From JADJYF01 sp965278995 (GTDB lineage Bacteria > Pseudomonadota > Gammaproteobacteria > Ga0077536): a stretch of 64,000 nt of DNA. This document shows positions 9,324 through 17,392 of this stretch, in pieces. The stretch's first letter is position 1. Each line of letters opens with the position of its first letter. The notes beneath the pieces were generated by a model. The model worked only from the letters and a program-made list of their open reading frames with translations, did no database searches and was not told the origin of the DNA. The position numbers and the translations under genes were made by a program. The stretch covers positions 2,480,001 through 2,544,000 of the forward strand of contig OZ257136.1 in NCBI GenBank assembly GCA_965278995.1, written 5' to 3'.

Positions 9324-9706
9324 TGCAGTTTACGTACGCGTTCGTGGGCGCTGATGACGTCAGTCAGGCGAATGCCGAATTTCTCGTTGACGACGACAAC
9401 TTCTCCGTGCGCGATCAGAGTGCCATTGACCAGTACGTTTAACGGTTCACCGGCAAGTCGATCGAGTTCGACGACAGAGCCTTGATTGAACTGGAGCAGA
9501 TTGCGGATGCTGACCTGCGTGCTGCCGATTTCCACGGCCAGCGTGACCGGAATATCGAGAATATTGTCGAGATTGCCAGGCCCGGCTGGAACGTCGTCAG
9601 CGACGAGGTTGCTCATTGTGGCCGGCGCGACCTCGTCGGTGATGACACCACCTTGCTCGGCCAGGGCTGCTGCCCATTCGTCAGTCGCGTTGTTGCCTGT
9701 GCTCAT
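9320..9706 (-). CDS. fliN: Flagellar motor switch protein FliN
   Basis: Switch-complex (C-ring) protein of 128 residues. The C-terminal SpoA domain runs from about residue 50: DIPVTLAVEIGSTQVSIRNL, then GSVVELDRLAGEPLNVLVNG and VVVVNEKFGIRLTDVI. The N-terminal 45 residues are acidic and low-complexity, as usual. With FliM and FliG it sets rotation direction in response to CheY-P. It overlaps fliM and fliO by 4 nt each. Confidence 0.97.
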   Translation of the reverse strand: MSTGNNATDEWAAALAEQGGVITDEVAPATMSNLVADDVPAGPGNLDNILDIPVTLAVEIGSTQVSIRNLLQFNQGSVVELDRLAGEPLNVLVNGTLIAHGEVVVVNEKFGIRLTDVISAHERVRKLQ

Positions 9707-10719
9707 TTGAGGGCTCCGAGTGAAACAACCTTGGCGGTTTGTTGTGGGTGCCGTATCGGCTCAATGACTTTCAGCGCGGCGCGTCCGCGCGAAGCGCCAT
9801 AGACGCCGCGAAATACGGGAACATCCTCGACCCGTGCGATGACGGTTTGCGGGAGTTCTATCGGGAAAATGCTGCCGGGTTTGAAATCGAGCACGTCGCG
9901 GAGCGTGAGCTGAGCGCGCGCCAGCGTGGCGTCGATGGTGACGTTCGCGCACTTGACCTCCTCGCGCAGGACATCGCCCCAGTGCTCGTCTTTTTCGGTC
10001 ACGTCGCTCTGCAGACCGGCGTCGAGCAGATCGCGTATTGGTTCAACCATCGAATAGGGCAAAGTGATATGCATGTAGCCCGAGCCACCGTCGAGATCAA
10101 TATGGAACGTCGATACGACGACCACTTCGCTCGGGGTGACGATATTGGCGAACTGTGGATTGACTTCGGAATTGATGTAATTGAATTTGACTGGCAGGAC
10201 CGGCTCCCAGGCTTCTTCCAGATCGCGAAAGAGCAGATCGAGGAATCGGCGCACGATTCGCATTTCGGTCACCGTGAACTCGCGCCCTTCGACCTTGTTG
10301 TAGAACCGACCTTCACCGCCGAAAAAGCAATCGACCAGGGAGAACACCAGTTTGGGATTGCACACGACCAGCGCCGAGCCTTTCAACGGCCGCATCTGGA
10401 CAATGTTCAGGTTGGACGGCACCAGCAGCGTGTGCACGTACTCGCCGAACTTGGTCAACTGCACACCTTCGACGGAAATAACCGGCGAACGACGCAGCAT
10501 GTTGAACAGGCTTTGGCGGAGATTGCGCGCGAGGCGCTCGTTGATCATCTCGAGCGTCGGCATGCGACCGCGGACAATGCGGTCCTGGCTGGTGAAGTCG
10601 TAACTCTGGGCGGCGCCCGCGCCGTTGGATTCCTCGATCTCGGTTTCGACCTCGCCGCTGTCGACACCCGACAGCAGCGCGTCGATTTCGTCCTGGGATA
10701 GCAGATCGGAACTGGCCAT
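9703..10719 (-). CDS. fliM: Flagellar motor switch protein FliM
   Basis: C-ring protein of 338 residues. The N-terminal CheY-P-binding peptide is conserved (SDLLSQDEIDALLSGV, residues 4-19). The middle domain follows (LEMINERLARNLRQSLFNML), and the C-terminal SpoA-like domain (ARAQLTLRDVLDFKPGSIFP) binds FliN. CheY (454-846) and CheZ are its signalling partners in this window. The start follows fliL by 53 nt. Confidence 0.98.
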   Translation of the reverse strand: MASSDLLSQDEIDALLSGVDSGEVETEIEESNGAGAAQSYDFTSQDRIVRGRMPTLEMINERLARNLRQSLFNMLRRSPVISVEGVQLTKFGEYVHTLLVPSNLNIVQMRPLKGSALVVCNPKLVFSLVDCFFGGEGRFYNKVEGREFTVTEMRIVRRFLDLLFRDLEEAWEPVLPVKFNYINSEVNPQFANIVTPSEVVVVSTFHIDLDGGSGYMHITLPYSMVEPIRDLLDAGLQSDVTEKDEHWGDVLREEVKCANVTIDATLARAQLTLRDVLDFKPGSIFPIELPQTVIARVEDVPVFRGVYGASRGRAALKVIEPIRHPQQTAKVVSLGALK

Positions 10720-10772
10720 GGAGATGTCCTGAAAGAATCACTTGCACATCAAGTCGCAGCGCCGCTGCCATC

Positions 10773-11285
10773 TCAATGCATGACGAAAGTACCGAAATAG
10801 AGATCGTCCACGCCGGGTTTGCCGGTCTGCGCCTGAAGCACGCCCTGGACTGCCGCCAGTGCTTCGGCACGCAGAGCCTCTTTTCCTTCATTCGGCATCA
10901 GGTCGTCATAGATCTGCCGACTGAGCAACAGAATGAGGCTGTTGCGGATCGCCGGCATATGGCGCTTGACCTCTTCTTCGACGGCCGGATCCTTGGTCGA
11001 GACCGAGAGTTCGGCTTTCAGGAATTTCGAGCGATTGTTCTTGTCGCGAAAATTGACCACGAACTCGGGAGCGAGATCGATGTAGACCGAGGCGGCGATG
11101 GGCGCACCCTCTTCGCCATGGCCCTCGCCTTCAGCCGTCGTGGCATGTTCGGCCCCACCGCCGCTCTTACCACCGGTCAGAGCCAGCGTGCCACCGACCG
11201 CTGCCCCGACCAACGCCAACGCGCCGATGCCGAGGATGATCATTTTCTTGGCGCCGCCGCCGGCCGCCGGTTTTTCGTCTGACAT
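10773..11285 (-). CDS. fliL: Flagellar basal-body protein FliL
   Basis: A 170-residue inner-membrane protein that surrounds the stator and supports torque. I chose the ATG at 11285 (MSDEKPAAGGGAKKMIILGI). The frame is open for 27 codons further upstream, which reads as unrelated sequence and overlaps the sigma54 promoter. One transmembrane helix lies at about residues 14-35. The periplasmic domain shows VYIDLAPEFVVNF, ELSVSTKD and IRNSLILLLSRQ. It is the first gene of the fliLMNOPQR-flhB operon, 35 nt from a sigma54-type promoter. Confidence 0.95.
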   Translation of the reverse strand: MSDEKPAAGGGAKKMIILGIGALALVGAAVGGTLALTGGKSGGGAEHATTAEGEGHGEEGAPIAASVYIDLAPEFVVNFRDKNNRSKFLKAELSVSTKDPAVEEEVKRHMPAIRNSLILLLSRQIYDDLMPNEGKEALRAEALAAVQGVLQAQTGKPGVDDLYFGTFVMH

Positions 11286-11319
11286 GCTTGCCTTCCTCCG
11301 TGGATACCGGAAGGGCTTT

Positions 11320-11335
11320 TGCAAAGCGCATGCCA
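11320..11335 (-). promoter_or_regulatory. Sigma54 promoter of fliL operon
   Basis: Minus-strand TGGCATGCGCTTTGCA matches the -24/-12 consensus TGGCAyr-N4-TTGCw, with GG-N10-GC spacing exact. The -12 element is 35 nt upstream of the fliL ATG. FleQ and FleR are the likely enhancer-binding activators, by analogy with Pseudomonas. Confidence 0.8.
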
Positions 11336-11443
11336 GCAAACCTGGGTGACCTATCCAGCGCGGCAAGACCTGAGTCAGTTCATCGACCGAGCGTCAGGTG
11401 ATTGTAATCAGAGAAGTTTTATCCAAGCGTTGCCGGCGGCACA

Positions 11444-11501
11444 CGAGCACGATGGGGGGCAACTGAGGACCACCGCCATTTTATTGACAGCATCGTGCTC
11501 G
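11444..11501. repeat. 11-bp perfect inverted repeat between fliK and fliL
   Basis: CGAGCACGATG at 11444-11454 is answered by CATCGTGCTCG at 11491-11501, with a 36-nt spacer. It lies in the 289-nt fliK-fliL gap, 74 nt beyond the fliK stop and upstream of the fliL promoter. It could act as a transcript end or processing structure for fliK, or as an operator. No T-run follows it. Confidence 0.5.
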
Positions 11502-11574
11502 GCGGCACCGGGCTGCGCCAGGACTCCGTCGACGATCTCGTGCTGCATGATGTCGTGTCCGGTCGAGCGGCCGT

Positions 11575-12618
11575 TCAGACGAACGCATCGACCAGACCAA
11601 GCCGTGTCACGTGCACCGGTGCCTCTGGTATTTCTATCTCGTTGTCGATGGCGAGTGTTGGCATGGTGTCGCCGACCACGGTCGTCGTGTGCTGCTGGCG
11701 TTGTGGCAGGTCGGCAAACACGCCGGCCTGGCCGAGGGCGAGGCCGCTGTCGGCCAGTGCAGCGCGCAACCGCGGCAACGCTTCTTCAAGTGCTTCGCGA
11801 GTCGCGCCGTGCGGCGCCGCGAGCTGCACACTCGCTTCGTCACCGACCAGTGTAATGCGGATATCGACCGGGCCGAGTTCAGGCGGCGCGCAGGCAATAC
11901 GCGCCTGCTGGTTATGTTGGCTGAGCATGACCGAGATTTGCTGGTTCAGCCGCTCGGCAAACAGATCGCTCTGCGCGATTGGCAACGGCGCGTGGCGCGC
12001 CGCATAGGCCGAATGTTCGCTCACCGTTGGCGTTGCGCGGGCGGCGCCCTGCACTAGCGCGCCATCGGACGTCGCGCTGGCCGACGCCGGTGCAACCAGT
12101 TCCAGGGCTCCGGCCCCGTCACGCACAAAATCGAGTGCGCTCGGCGCGCTGGCACCTGTATCTGTCGCCACGCCGCGCAGTCCCGTCGCTGGTAGCGCAG
12201 CGCTGGTCAGGTCATCGACCACTGCAGCCAGCGTCGCGCTGCCGGTCGACGCCGTCGCCAGGGCTTCGCCGCGCACGTCGGTCATGTCATCGCCAGACGT
12301 CAGGTCGCCTGCCGCAGGTCGCAACGCTGCCGGCAACAGCGCGGCAAGCACCGGCCGCGTCAGCGGCAAGACCTGGCCGGTTTGTCCCTCGGTTCCCGTA
12401 CTTACAGCGGTCTGCGCTGGCAGCGTCGCAGGGGCCGGCACGACGGCCAGACTACCTTGCGCCAGCAACGCCGCCATGAATGCATCAGCGCTGTGGCTGT
12501 CGCTGGCAGCCGCAGAATGCTCGTCGTTGCCCGCCGTGGCGCGGGTTTTGGTGGCGGGAACATTTCCCGGCGTCGCGCCGGGGTTCAGGCTCGGGGTAGT
12601 CTTCGGCAAGGCATCCAT
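11575..12618 (-). CDS. fliK: Flagellar hook-length control protein FliK
   Basis: A 347-residue Ala/Thr-rich secreted ruler protein. The N-terminal 200 residues are low-complexity, and the C-terminal Flg_hook domain is recognisable: LNQQISVMLSQHNQQARI, then PPELGPVDIRITLVGDEASV, and LPRLRAALADSGLALGQAGV. It acts with FlhB to switch export from hook to filament substrates. It has its own sigma54-like promoter 48 nt upstream. In most relatives fliK directly follows fliJ; here a plus-strand sugar-nucleotide gene separates them. Confidence 0.93.
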   Translation of the reverse strand: MDALPKTTPSLNPGATPGNVPATKTRATAGNDEHSAAASDSHSADAFMAALLAQGSLAVVPAPATLPAQTAVSTGTEGQTGQVLPLTRPVLAALLPAALRPAAGDLTSGDDMTDVRGEALATASTGSATLAAVVDDLTSAALPATGLRGVATDTGASAPSALDFVRDGAGALELVAPASASATSDGALVQGAARATPTVSEHSAYAARHAPLPIAQSDLFAERLNQQISVMLSQHNQQARIACAPPELGPVDIRITLVGDEASVQLAAPHGATREALEEALPRLRAALADSGLALGQAGVFADLPQRQQHTTTVVGDTMPTLAIDNEIEIPEAPVHVTRLGLVDAFV

Positions 12619-12665
12619 GGGGGTCTCCGCAGAATCGTCATCGGTTGGCGTGTGGACCAGACATC

Positions 12666-12681
12666 AGCAAGGCCTGTGCCA
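12666..12681 (-). promoter_or_regulatory. Sigma54 promoter of fliK
   Basis: Minus-strand TGGCACAGGCCTTGCT matches TGGCAC-N5-TTGCw with GG-N10-GC spacing, 48 nt upstream of the fliK ATG. It lies in the divergent gap shared with the plus-strand decarboxylase gene. Confidence 0.75.
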
Positions 12682-12789
12682 GGGTTGCCTGGCGAGCATT
12701 GCGGGTCGCTACTGTCACGCCGACGTTGCGCTACTTCGCGTGCCGGCCAAAAGTCATAATGGATTCCAGAGAACCGAAGGAGAGCTCCC

Positions 12790-13779
12790 CTGAATCAGTC
12801 CACTGCGCTGCCGGCCGCCACACGTCGCCGAATTCTAGTCACCGGCGGCGCCGGTTTTCTTGGCTCTCATCTCTGCGAAGCGCTGCTCAAGCGTGGTCAC
12901 GATGTCCTCTGCGTCGACAACTTCTATACCGGGTCGAAAGACAATCTGCTGCATTTGCGTGAGCACGCGTTCTTCGAACTGCTGCGCCACGACATCACCT
13001 TCCCGCTCTACATCGAAGCGGATGAGATCTATAACCTTGCCTGCCCGGCCTCACCGGTCCACTACCAGTTCGATCCCGTGCAGACGACCAAGACCAGTGT
13101 GCATGGCGCAATCAATATGCTCGGTCTCGCCAAACGGGTAAAAGCGCGCATTCTGCAGGCTTCGACCAGCGAAGTGTACGGCGACCCGGAAGTGCATCCG
13201 CAGGAAGAGAGCTACTGGGGGCACTCCAATCCTATCGGGCCTCGTGCCTGTTACGACGAAGGCAAACGCTGCGCCGAAACGCTGTTCTTCGACTATCACC
13301 GACAGCATGGGCTTTCGATCAAGGTCGCGCGCATCTTCAACACCTATGGCCCGCGCATGCATCCCAACGATGGCAGGGTAGTGTCGAATTTTATCGTGCA
13401 GGCACTCGCTGGACGGCCGATTACGCTGTACGGCGACGGATCGCAGACGCGGTCGTTCTGCTATGTCGACGACCTGATTGGCGGACTCATCGCCTTGATG
13501 GAGTCTCCAGGCGAGATCACAGGCCCAATCAACCTGGGCAATCCGGACGAATTCACCATCCGCGAACTGGCTGAAATGGTCATCGACCTGATCGGCTCGA
13601 AAGCGGCAATTGCTTATGCGCCGCTGCCGACTGACGACCCCCGTCAGCGCCGGCCCGATATCACTCGGGCACGACAGTCTCTGGATTGGCAACCGAAAAT
13701 CGCGCTACGCGAAGGACTGCTGCGCACCATCGCCTATTTCGACAGACTGCTTGCCGGCGACATGCCGCAACCGGGATGA
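12790..13779 (+). CDS. UDP-glucuronate decarboxylase-like SDR enzyme, probable CTG start
   Basis: Extended short-chain dehydrogenase/reductase, 329 residues, most like UDP-glucuronate decarboxylase (UDP-GlcA to UDP-xylose, NAD+ dependent). The Rossmann motif GGAGFLG is at residues 19-25, then VDNFYTGSKDN, LACPASPVHY, the active-site STSEVYG near 125-131, the catalytic Tyr155-x3-Lys159 (YDEGK), and NTYGPRM. No ATG, GTG or TTG lies upstream in frame before the stop at 12757-12759. The TTG at 12955 would delete the NAD site. A CTG at 12790 sits 7 nt after a perfect AAGGAG (12777-12782), so CTG is the best start. The ATG at 12759 is out of frame. The gene lies on the opposite strand between fliK and fliJ. 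A role in flagellin or surface glycosylation is only inference. Confidence 0.85.
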   Translation: MNQSTALPAATRRRILVTGGAGFLGSHLCEALLKRGHDVLCVDNFYTGSKDNLLHLREHAFFELLRHDITFPLYIEADEIYNLACPASPVHYQFDPVQTTKTSVHGAINMLGLAKRVKARILQASTSEVYGDPEVHPQEESYWGHSNPIGPRACYDEGKRCAETLFFDYHRQHGLSIKVARIFNTYGPRMHPNDGRVVSNFIVQALAGRPITLYGDGSQTRSFCYVDDLIGGLIALMESPGEITGPINLGNPDEFTIRELAEMVIDLIGSKAAIAYAPLPTDDPRQRRPDITRARQSLDWQPKIALREGLLRTIAYFDRLLAGDMPQPG

Positions 13780-13816
13780 CACATGGCGACACAGCGCCGG
13801 ACCGGCGGGACTTTCT

Positions 13817-14251
13817 TCAGAGCTCCCCGTTCAACGGGCGATAATCATCGTCGAGTTCGTTCTGCAGGCGTTGTTCGTCCCGCTTGTCGCCGGCAAGCAG
13901 GCTGCGTTCGAAAACTTCGAGCAGCGCATTTGCACGATGCGACTCGCGTTTCCAGCTGTCCATCTCGCGTGCGCATTCCTGACCGGAGCGGCGCGCGTGC
14001 GCTTCCAACGCGGTGATCGTTCGTTCGATTTGCGCCACGAAGCTGCGCAAATCGCGGGCCGACGCCGCGTTCATGGCTGTGCCGGCCGCCTGGAACGAGG
14101 CGTTATATTCCTCGAGGTAGCGGCGGAATTCGGCCAGTTTCGCCAGATTATCGTCGTGTTTCGTGCGCGAACTCGCGACCCTCTGCTGAGCGATGCGCTC
14201 GTTCATTTCAGCCAGACTGGCGATGCGCTTGATGCGCTGCGTACGGGTCAT
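13817..14251 (-). CDS. fliJ: Flagellar export chaperone/stalk protein FliJ
   Basis: A 144-residue, almost entirely helical protein (charged coiled coil from about residue 10 to 130) that links the FliI ATPase to FlhA and escorts chaperones. Weak primary conservation is normal. RIKRIASLAEMNERIAQQ at the N-terminus and the EFRRYLEEYNASF segment fit FliJ. The 4-nt overlap with the fliI stop and its position after fliI support the call. The 3' end converges on the decarboxylase gene. Confidence 0.9.
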   Translation of the reverse strand: MTRTQRIKRIASLAEMNERIAQQRVASSRTKHDDNLAKLAEFRRYLEEYNASFQAAGTAMNAASARDLRSFVAQIERTITALEAHARRSGQECAREMDSWKRESHRANALLEVFERSLLAGDKRDEQRLQNELDDDYRPLNGEL

Positions 14252-15669
14252 GTCTGCACTCCAACTTCTGCTTTGGCAGCCGCCTCGATGCGATCGCCGC
14301 CGGTGACCTGGGCGAGCGCCGCGACGGCATCGTCGAAACTCACTGCCTCGTTCCGATCCTGGGCCAGAAAATCCAGTATTCCCGGGCGCATGGCGACCGC
14401 ACTGTCCAATTCCGGGTTGGCACCGCGCTGATAAGCGCCGACATTGAAGAGATCGGCGTTCTGTTCGTATAACGAGTAGAAATGACGCAGCGCTTTGGCA
14501 AACTTGAGCTGACGGACGGGTACCACCTGCGACATCACCCGGCTGATCGAGGCCTCGATATCGATGGCCGGATACAAACCGCGCTCGGCAAGTCGGCGTG
14601 ACAACACGATATGACCATCCAGTATCGCTCGCGCGGCATCGGCTACCGGATCATTGGGATCGTCGGCTTCCGTCAGCACGGTATAAAACGCCGTGATCGA
14701 GCCCTGGCCGGCGATCCCAGTTCCGGCGCGTTCAACCAGTTGCGGTAGGCGCGCGAACACTGACGGCGGATATCCGCGCGTCGCCGGCGGCTCGCCGATC
14801 GCCAGTGCGATCTCGCGTTGCGCCTGCGCGTAGCGCGTCAGTGAATCCATCAGCAGCAGGACGTGCTGGCCACGATCGCGAAAATACTCGGCAATACTGG
14901 TCGCCATGGCCGCGCCGTGCATACGCATCAAGGGCGGATTATCGGCTGGCGTTGCTACGACCACGGCGCGTGCCAGACCGTCGGCGCCGAGAATGTGGTC
15001 GATGAATTCCTTCACTTCTCGTCCGCGTTCGCCAACCAGACCGACCACGATGACGTCGGCATCGGTATAGCGCGTCATCATGCCGAGCAGCACACTCTTG
15101 CCGACACCGCTGGGCGCGAACAAGCCGATGCGCTGGCCGCGACCGACGCTGAACAGCGCGTTGATCGAGCGTACACCGACATCGAGCGTATCCGTGATCG
15201 GGTCGCGCTCGAGTGGATTGATGAGTTCGCCGTACAGCGGTTGGCGTTCATCGCAGCGCAGCGGACCGTGGCCATCCAGCGGGCGGCCTGATCCATCGAT
15301 GACTCGGCCAAGCAACGACTTCCCGACAGCAACGTCGCCCGCGCCGCCGAGTGGCACCACGCGCGCATTCGGCGACAGCCCACGCGACAGCCCGGTAGGC
15401 ATCAGAAACAACCGATCGCCGGCAAAGCCGACAACTTCAGCTTCGACGTCCGTACCACCGGGATTGGAAACGCGGCAGCGATCGCCGATAGCCGCCTGGC
15501 AACCGACGGCCTCAAGCGTCAATCCGACCATGCGCGAGAGTTTACCTTCGACGACGATGGGCGGTGGCTCTGCCAGGCGCTCGAAATAGGGGGTAAGGGC
15601 GGCGGCCAGGCGCGTTCCGCGTGAGCCTGCAGCGCCGCCGGTGTTTGCATTTGCTGTTGCAGCGTTCAT
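14248..15669 (-). CDS. fliI: Flagellar export ATPase FliI
   Basis: F1-beta-like ATPase of 473 residues that energises substrate unfolding and release at the export gate. I chose the ATG at 15669; it overlaps the fliH stop by 4 nt, and the longer open frame reads out of fliH. The Walker A is GLFAPSGVGKS with Lys191, Walker B VLLLMDSLTRYAQAQREIAL is shown in part (about residues 270-290), and the family block GEPPATRGYPPSVFARLPQL follows. Most relatives read GLFAGSGVGKS, so the Pro in the P-loop is a minor variant. Confidence 0.97.
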   Translation of the reverse strand: MNAATANANTGGAAGSRGTRLAAALTPYFERLAEPPPIVVEGKLSRMVGLTLEAVGCQAAIGDRCRVSNPGGTDVEAEVVGFAGDRLFLMPTGLSRGLSPNARVVPLGGAGDVAVGKSLLGRVIDGSGRPLDGHGPLRCDERQPLYGELINPLERDPITDTLDVGVRSINALFSVGRGQRIGLFAPSGVGKSVLLGMMTRYTDADVIVVGLVGERGREVKEFIDHILGADGLARAVVVATPADNPPLMRMHGAAMATSIAEYFRDRGQHVLLLMDSLTRYAQAQREIALAIGEPPATRGYPPSVFARLPQLVERAGTGIAGQGSITAFYTVLTEADDPNDPVADAARAILDGHIVLSRRLAERGLYPAIDIEASISRVMSQVVPVRQLKFAKALRHFYSLYEQNADLFNVGAYQRGANPELDSAVAMRPGILDFLAQDRNEAVSFDDAVAALAQVTGGDRIEAAAKAEVGVQT

Positions 15670-16313
15670 GCCGCTCCGCGGTCGCTGCCGCGCTCGCCGC
15701 CGAACATTTTCGAAGCAATCGCGGCAAGCCGCGATTCGACTGTCGCATCGATGCGTGACGAAGCTGACTCGACAATGCAACCACCCCGTGAGATGAGCGG
15801 GTCTGCCTCGGTGCGCCAGGTCTGCGCGTCGTTACCGAGAGCGAGCGCGCTGCGGACGAGTTCGACGTCGTCTGGATTCAATCGGAGCGTTGTGCCGCGC
15901 GTCGCTATCGGGAGGTGACGCATCGTCTCACGCACGACGCCAACGACTTCGCCAGGCTCAGTGCGCAGTTCCCGACGAACCAGATGACGCGCGATCAACA
16001 GGGACAATTCAGCTACTGACTCGACAAGTTCCTCATCCAGATTGGCGAGCGGTGCGCCGAGCGCGTGAATGATGCCATTGAGTCGACTCACGCGCTCGGT
16101 CATGGCTGCCGTCGCGCGACGTTCGCCCGCGACATACCCTTCGGCTTCACCGTGTTCGTAAGCCTCCGTGTAGGCCTGCTGTTGCAATGCTTCGAGCTGG
16201 CGCGCCGTCGGCATGCCGGCGAGACCGTCAGCTCCGCCCGGTAGCGTGCCTTCGACTTCAGGAAAGTCGTAGCGCGTGACGGTGCCCGACGCGGCGTCCA
16301 TCAACGCGCTCAT
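15666..16313 (-). CDS. fliH: Flagellar export regulator FliH
   Basis: A 215-residue protein that dimerises, binds FliI and anchors it to the C-ring. The layout fits FliH: an N-terminal variable part, a central charged helix (LEALQQQAYTEAYEHGEAEG), and a C-terminal domain with ESVAELSLLIARHLVRRELR and RLNPDDVELVR. It lies 46 nt after fliG and overlaps fliI by 4 nt. Confidence 0.93.
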   Translation of the reverse strand: MSALMDAASGTVTRYDFPEVEGTLPGGADGLAGMPTARQLEALQQQAYTEAYEHGEAEGYVAGERRATAAMTERVSRLNGIIHALGAPLANLDEELVESVAELSLLIARHLVRRELRTEPGEVVGVVRETMRHLPIATRGTTLRLNPDDVELVRSALALGNDAQTWRTEADPLISRGGCIVESASSRIDATVESRLAAIASKMFGGERGSDRGAA

Positions 16314-16359
16314 CCGCGCTCACCGGCGATACCTGATACACGGCACAGCGGCAGGTTCA

Positions 16360-17370
16360 TCAGACCATTGCCTCCGCACCGCCGCCGCCAAGCGAGATGG
16401 TACCTTCGTCGGCCAGACGTCGCGCGATACCGAGGATTTCCTTCTGCGCACCTTCGACATCCGACAATTTGACCGGTCCGCGCGATTCGAGATCGTCGCG
16501 CAGCATTTCCGCCGCGCGCTGTGACATGTTCTTGAAGACCTTGTCCTTGATGACATCGTCGGTGCCTTTCAGTGCCAGCACCAGGTTGTCGGTCGAGACT
16601 TCGCGCAACAGCGTTTGTATCCCGCGATCGTCGATATCGATGATATTCTCGAACGTGAACATGAGATCTTGAATGCGGGTTGCGAGATCGGCGTCCGTCT
16701 CTACTATCTGCTCGTTGATCTTGGCTTCAACGCCGCGATCGACGAAGTTCAGGATTTCAGCTGCACACTTCACGCCACCCATCGAGGACTGCGCGCCACC
16801 CGCCCCGCCGCGCAGCTGCAGCTCGAGCATGTCGTTCAATTCTTTCATCGCCGCCGGATGAATGCCGTCCAGGGTAGCGACCCGCATGAGCAGGTCGGCG
16901 TGCGAATTTTCCGGCAGCAGACTCAGAACCGCAGCCGACTGATCGCTGTCCAGATATGCCAGCACGATGGCAATGATCTGGGGATGCTCGAAGCGGATCA
17001 TTTCGACCACCGCTCGAGGGTCCATCCATTTCAGCGATTCGAGACTCTTGGTCTGGCCACTGAGCAGAATGCGGTCGATCATGCTGCTCGCTTTCTCTTC
17101 GCCGAGTGCGTTGAACAACACGGTCCGGATATATTCCTCGTTACCGATGCCGATGCCGGTGTGCTGGCGGACGAGCTGCATGAATTCGCTGACGGCCGTG
17201 CTGACGTTCGACGGCGAAACGAGTTCGAGCGCAGACATGGCGACACCGATTTTCTGAACTTCGCGAGGTCCCAGATGTTTCATGATTTCGGTCGCCGGTC
17301 CTTCGCCGACAGTCATCAGAAAAATGGCCGCTTTCTGCGCGCCGTCGATGGTCTTGGCTGGTTCGGCCAT
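16360..17370 (-). CDS. fliG: Flagellar motor switch protein FliG
   Basis: Rotor protein of 336 residues that transmits stator torque. The middle domain carries the EHPQ motif (IRFEHPQIIAIVLAYLDSDQ), and the C-terminal torque helix region includes MFTFENIIDIDDRGIQ and VLALKGTDD. It binds FliF at its N-terminus and FliM at the middle and C-terminal domains. It follows fliF by 22 nt. Confidence 0.98.
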   Translation of the reverse strand: MAEPAKTIDGAQKAAIFLMTVGEGPATEIMKHLGPREVQKIGVAMSALELVSPSNVSTAVSEFMQLVRQHTGIGIGNEEYIRTVLFNALGEEKASSMIDRILLSGQTKSLESLKWMDPRAVVEMIRFEHPQIIAIVLAYLDSDQSAAVLSLLPENSHADLLMRVATLDGIHPAAMKELNDMLELQLRGGAGGAQSSMGGVKCAAEILNFVDRGVEAKINEQIVETDADLATRIQDLMFTFENIIDIDDRGIQTLLREVSTDNLVLALKGTDDVIKDKVFKNMSQRAAEMLRDDLESRGPVKLSDVEGAQKEILGIARRLADEGTISLGGGGAEAMV

Positions 17371-17392
17371 GGTGATTAAGTCCGTTGGGGGA

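Noticed and set aside
9739..10701. 320-codon plus-strand open frame
   Set aside because: Shadow of fliM on the opposite strand, with no RBS and no recognisable motifs.
12759..12962. ATG at 12759 as start of the decarboxylase gene
   Set aside because: That frame is different and gives a basic, unrelated peptide; it could only serve if a frameshift error existed.
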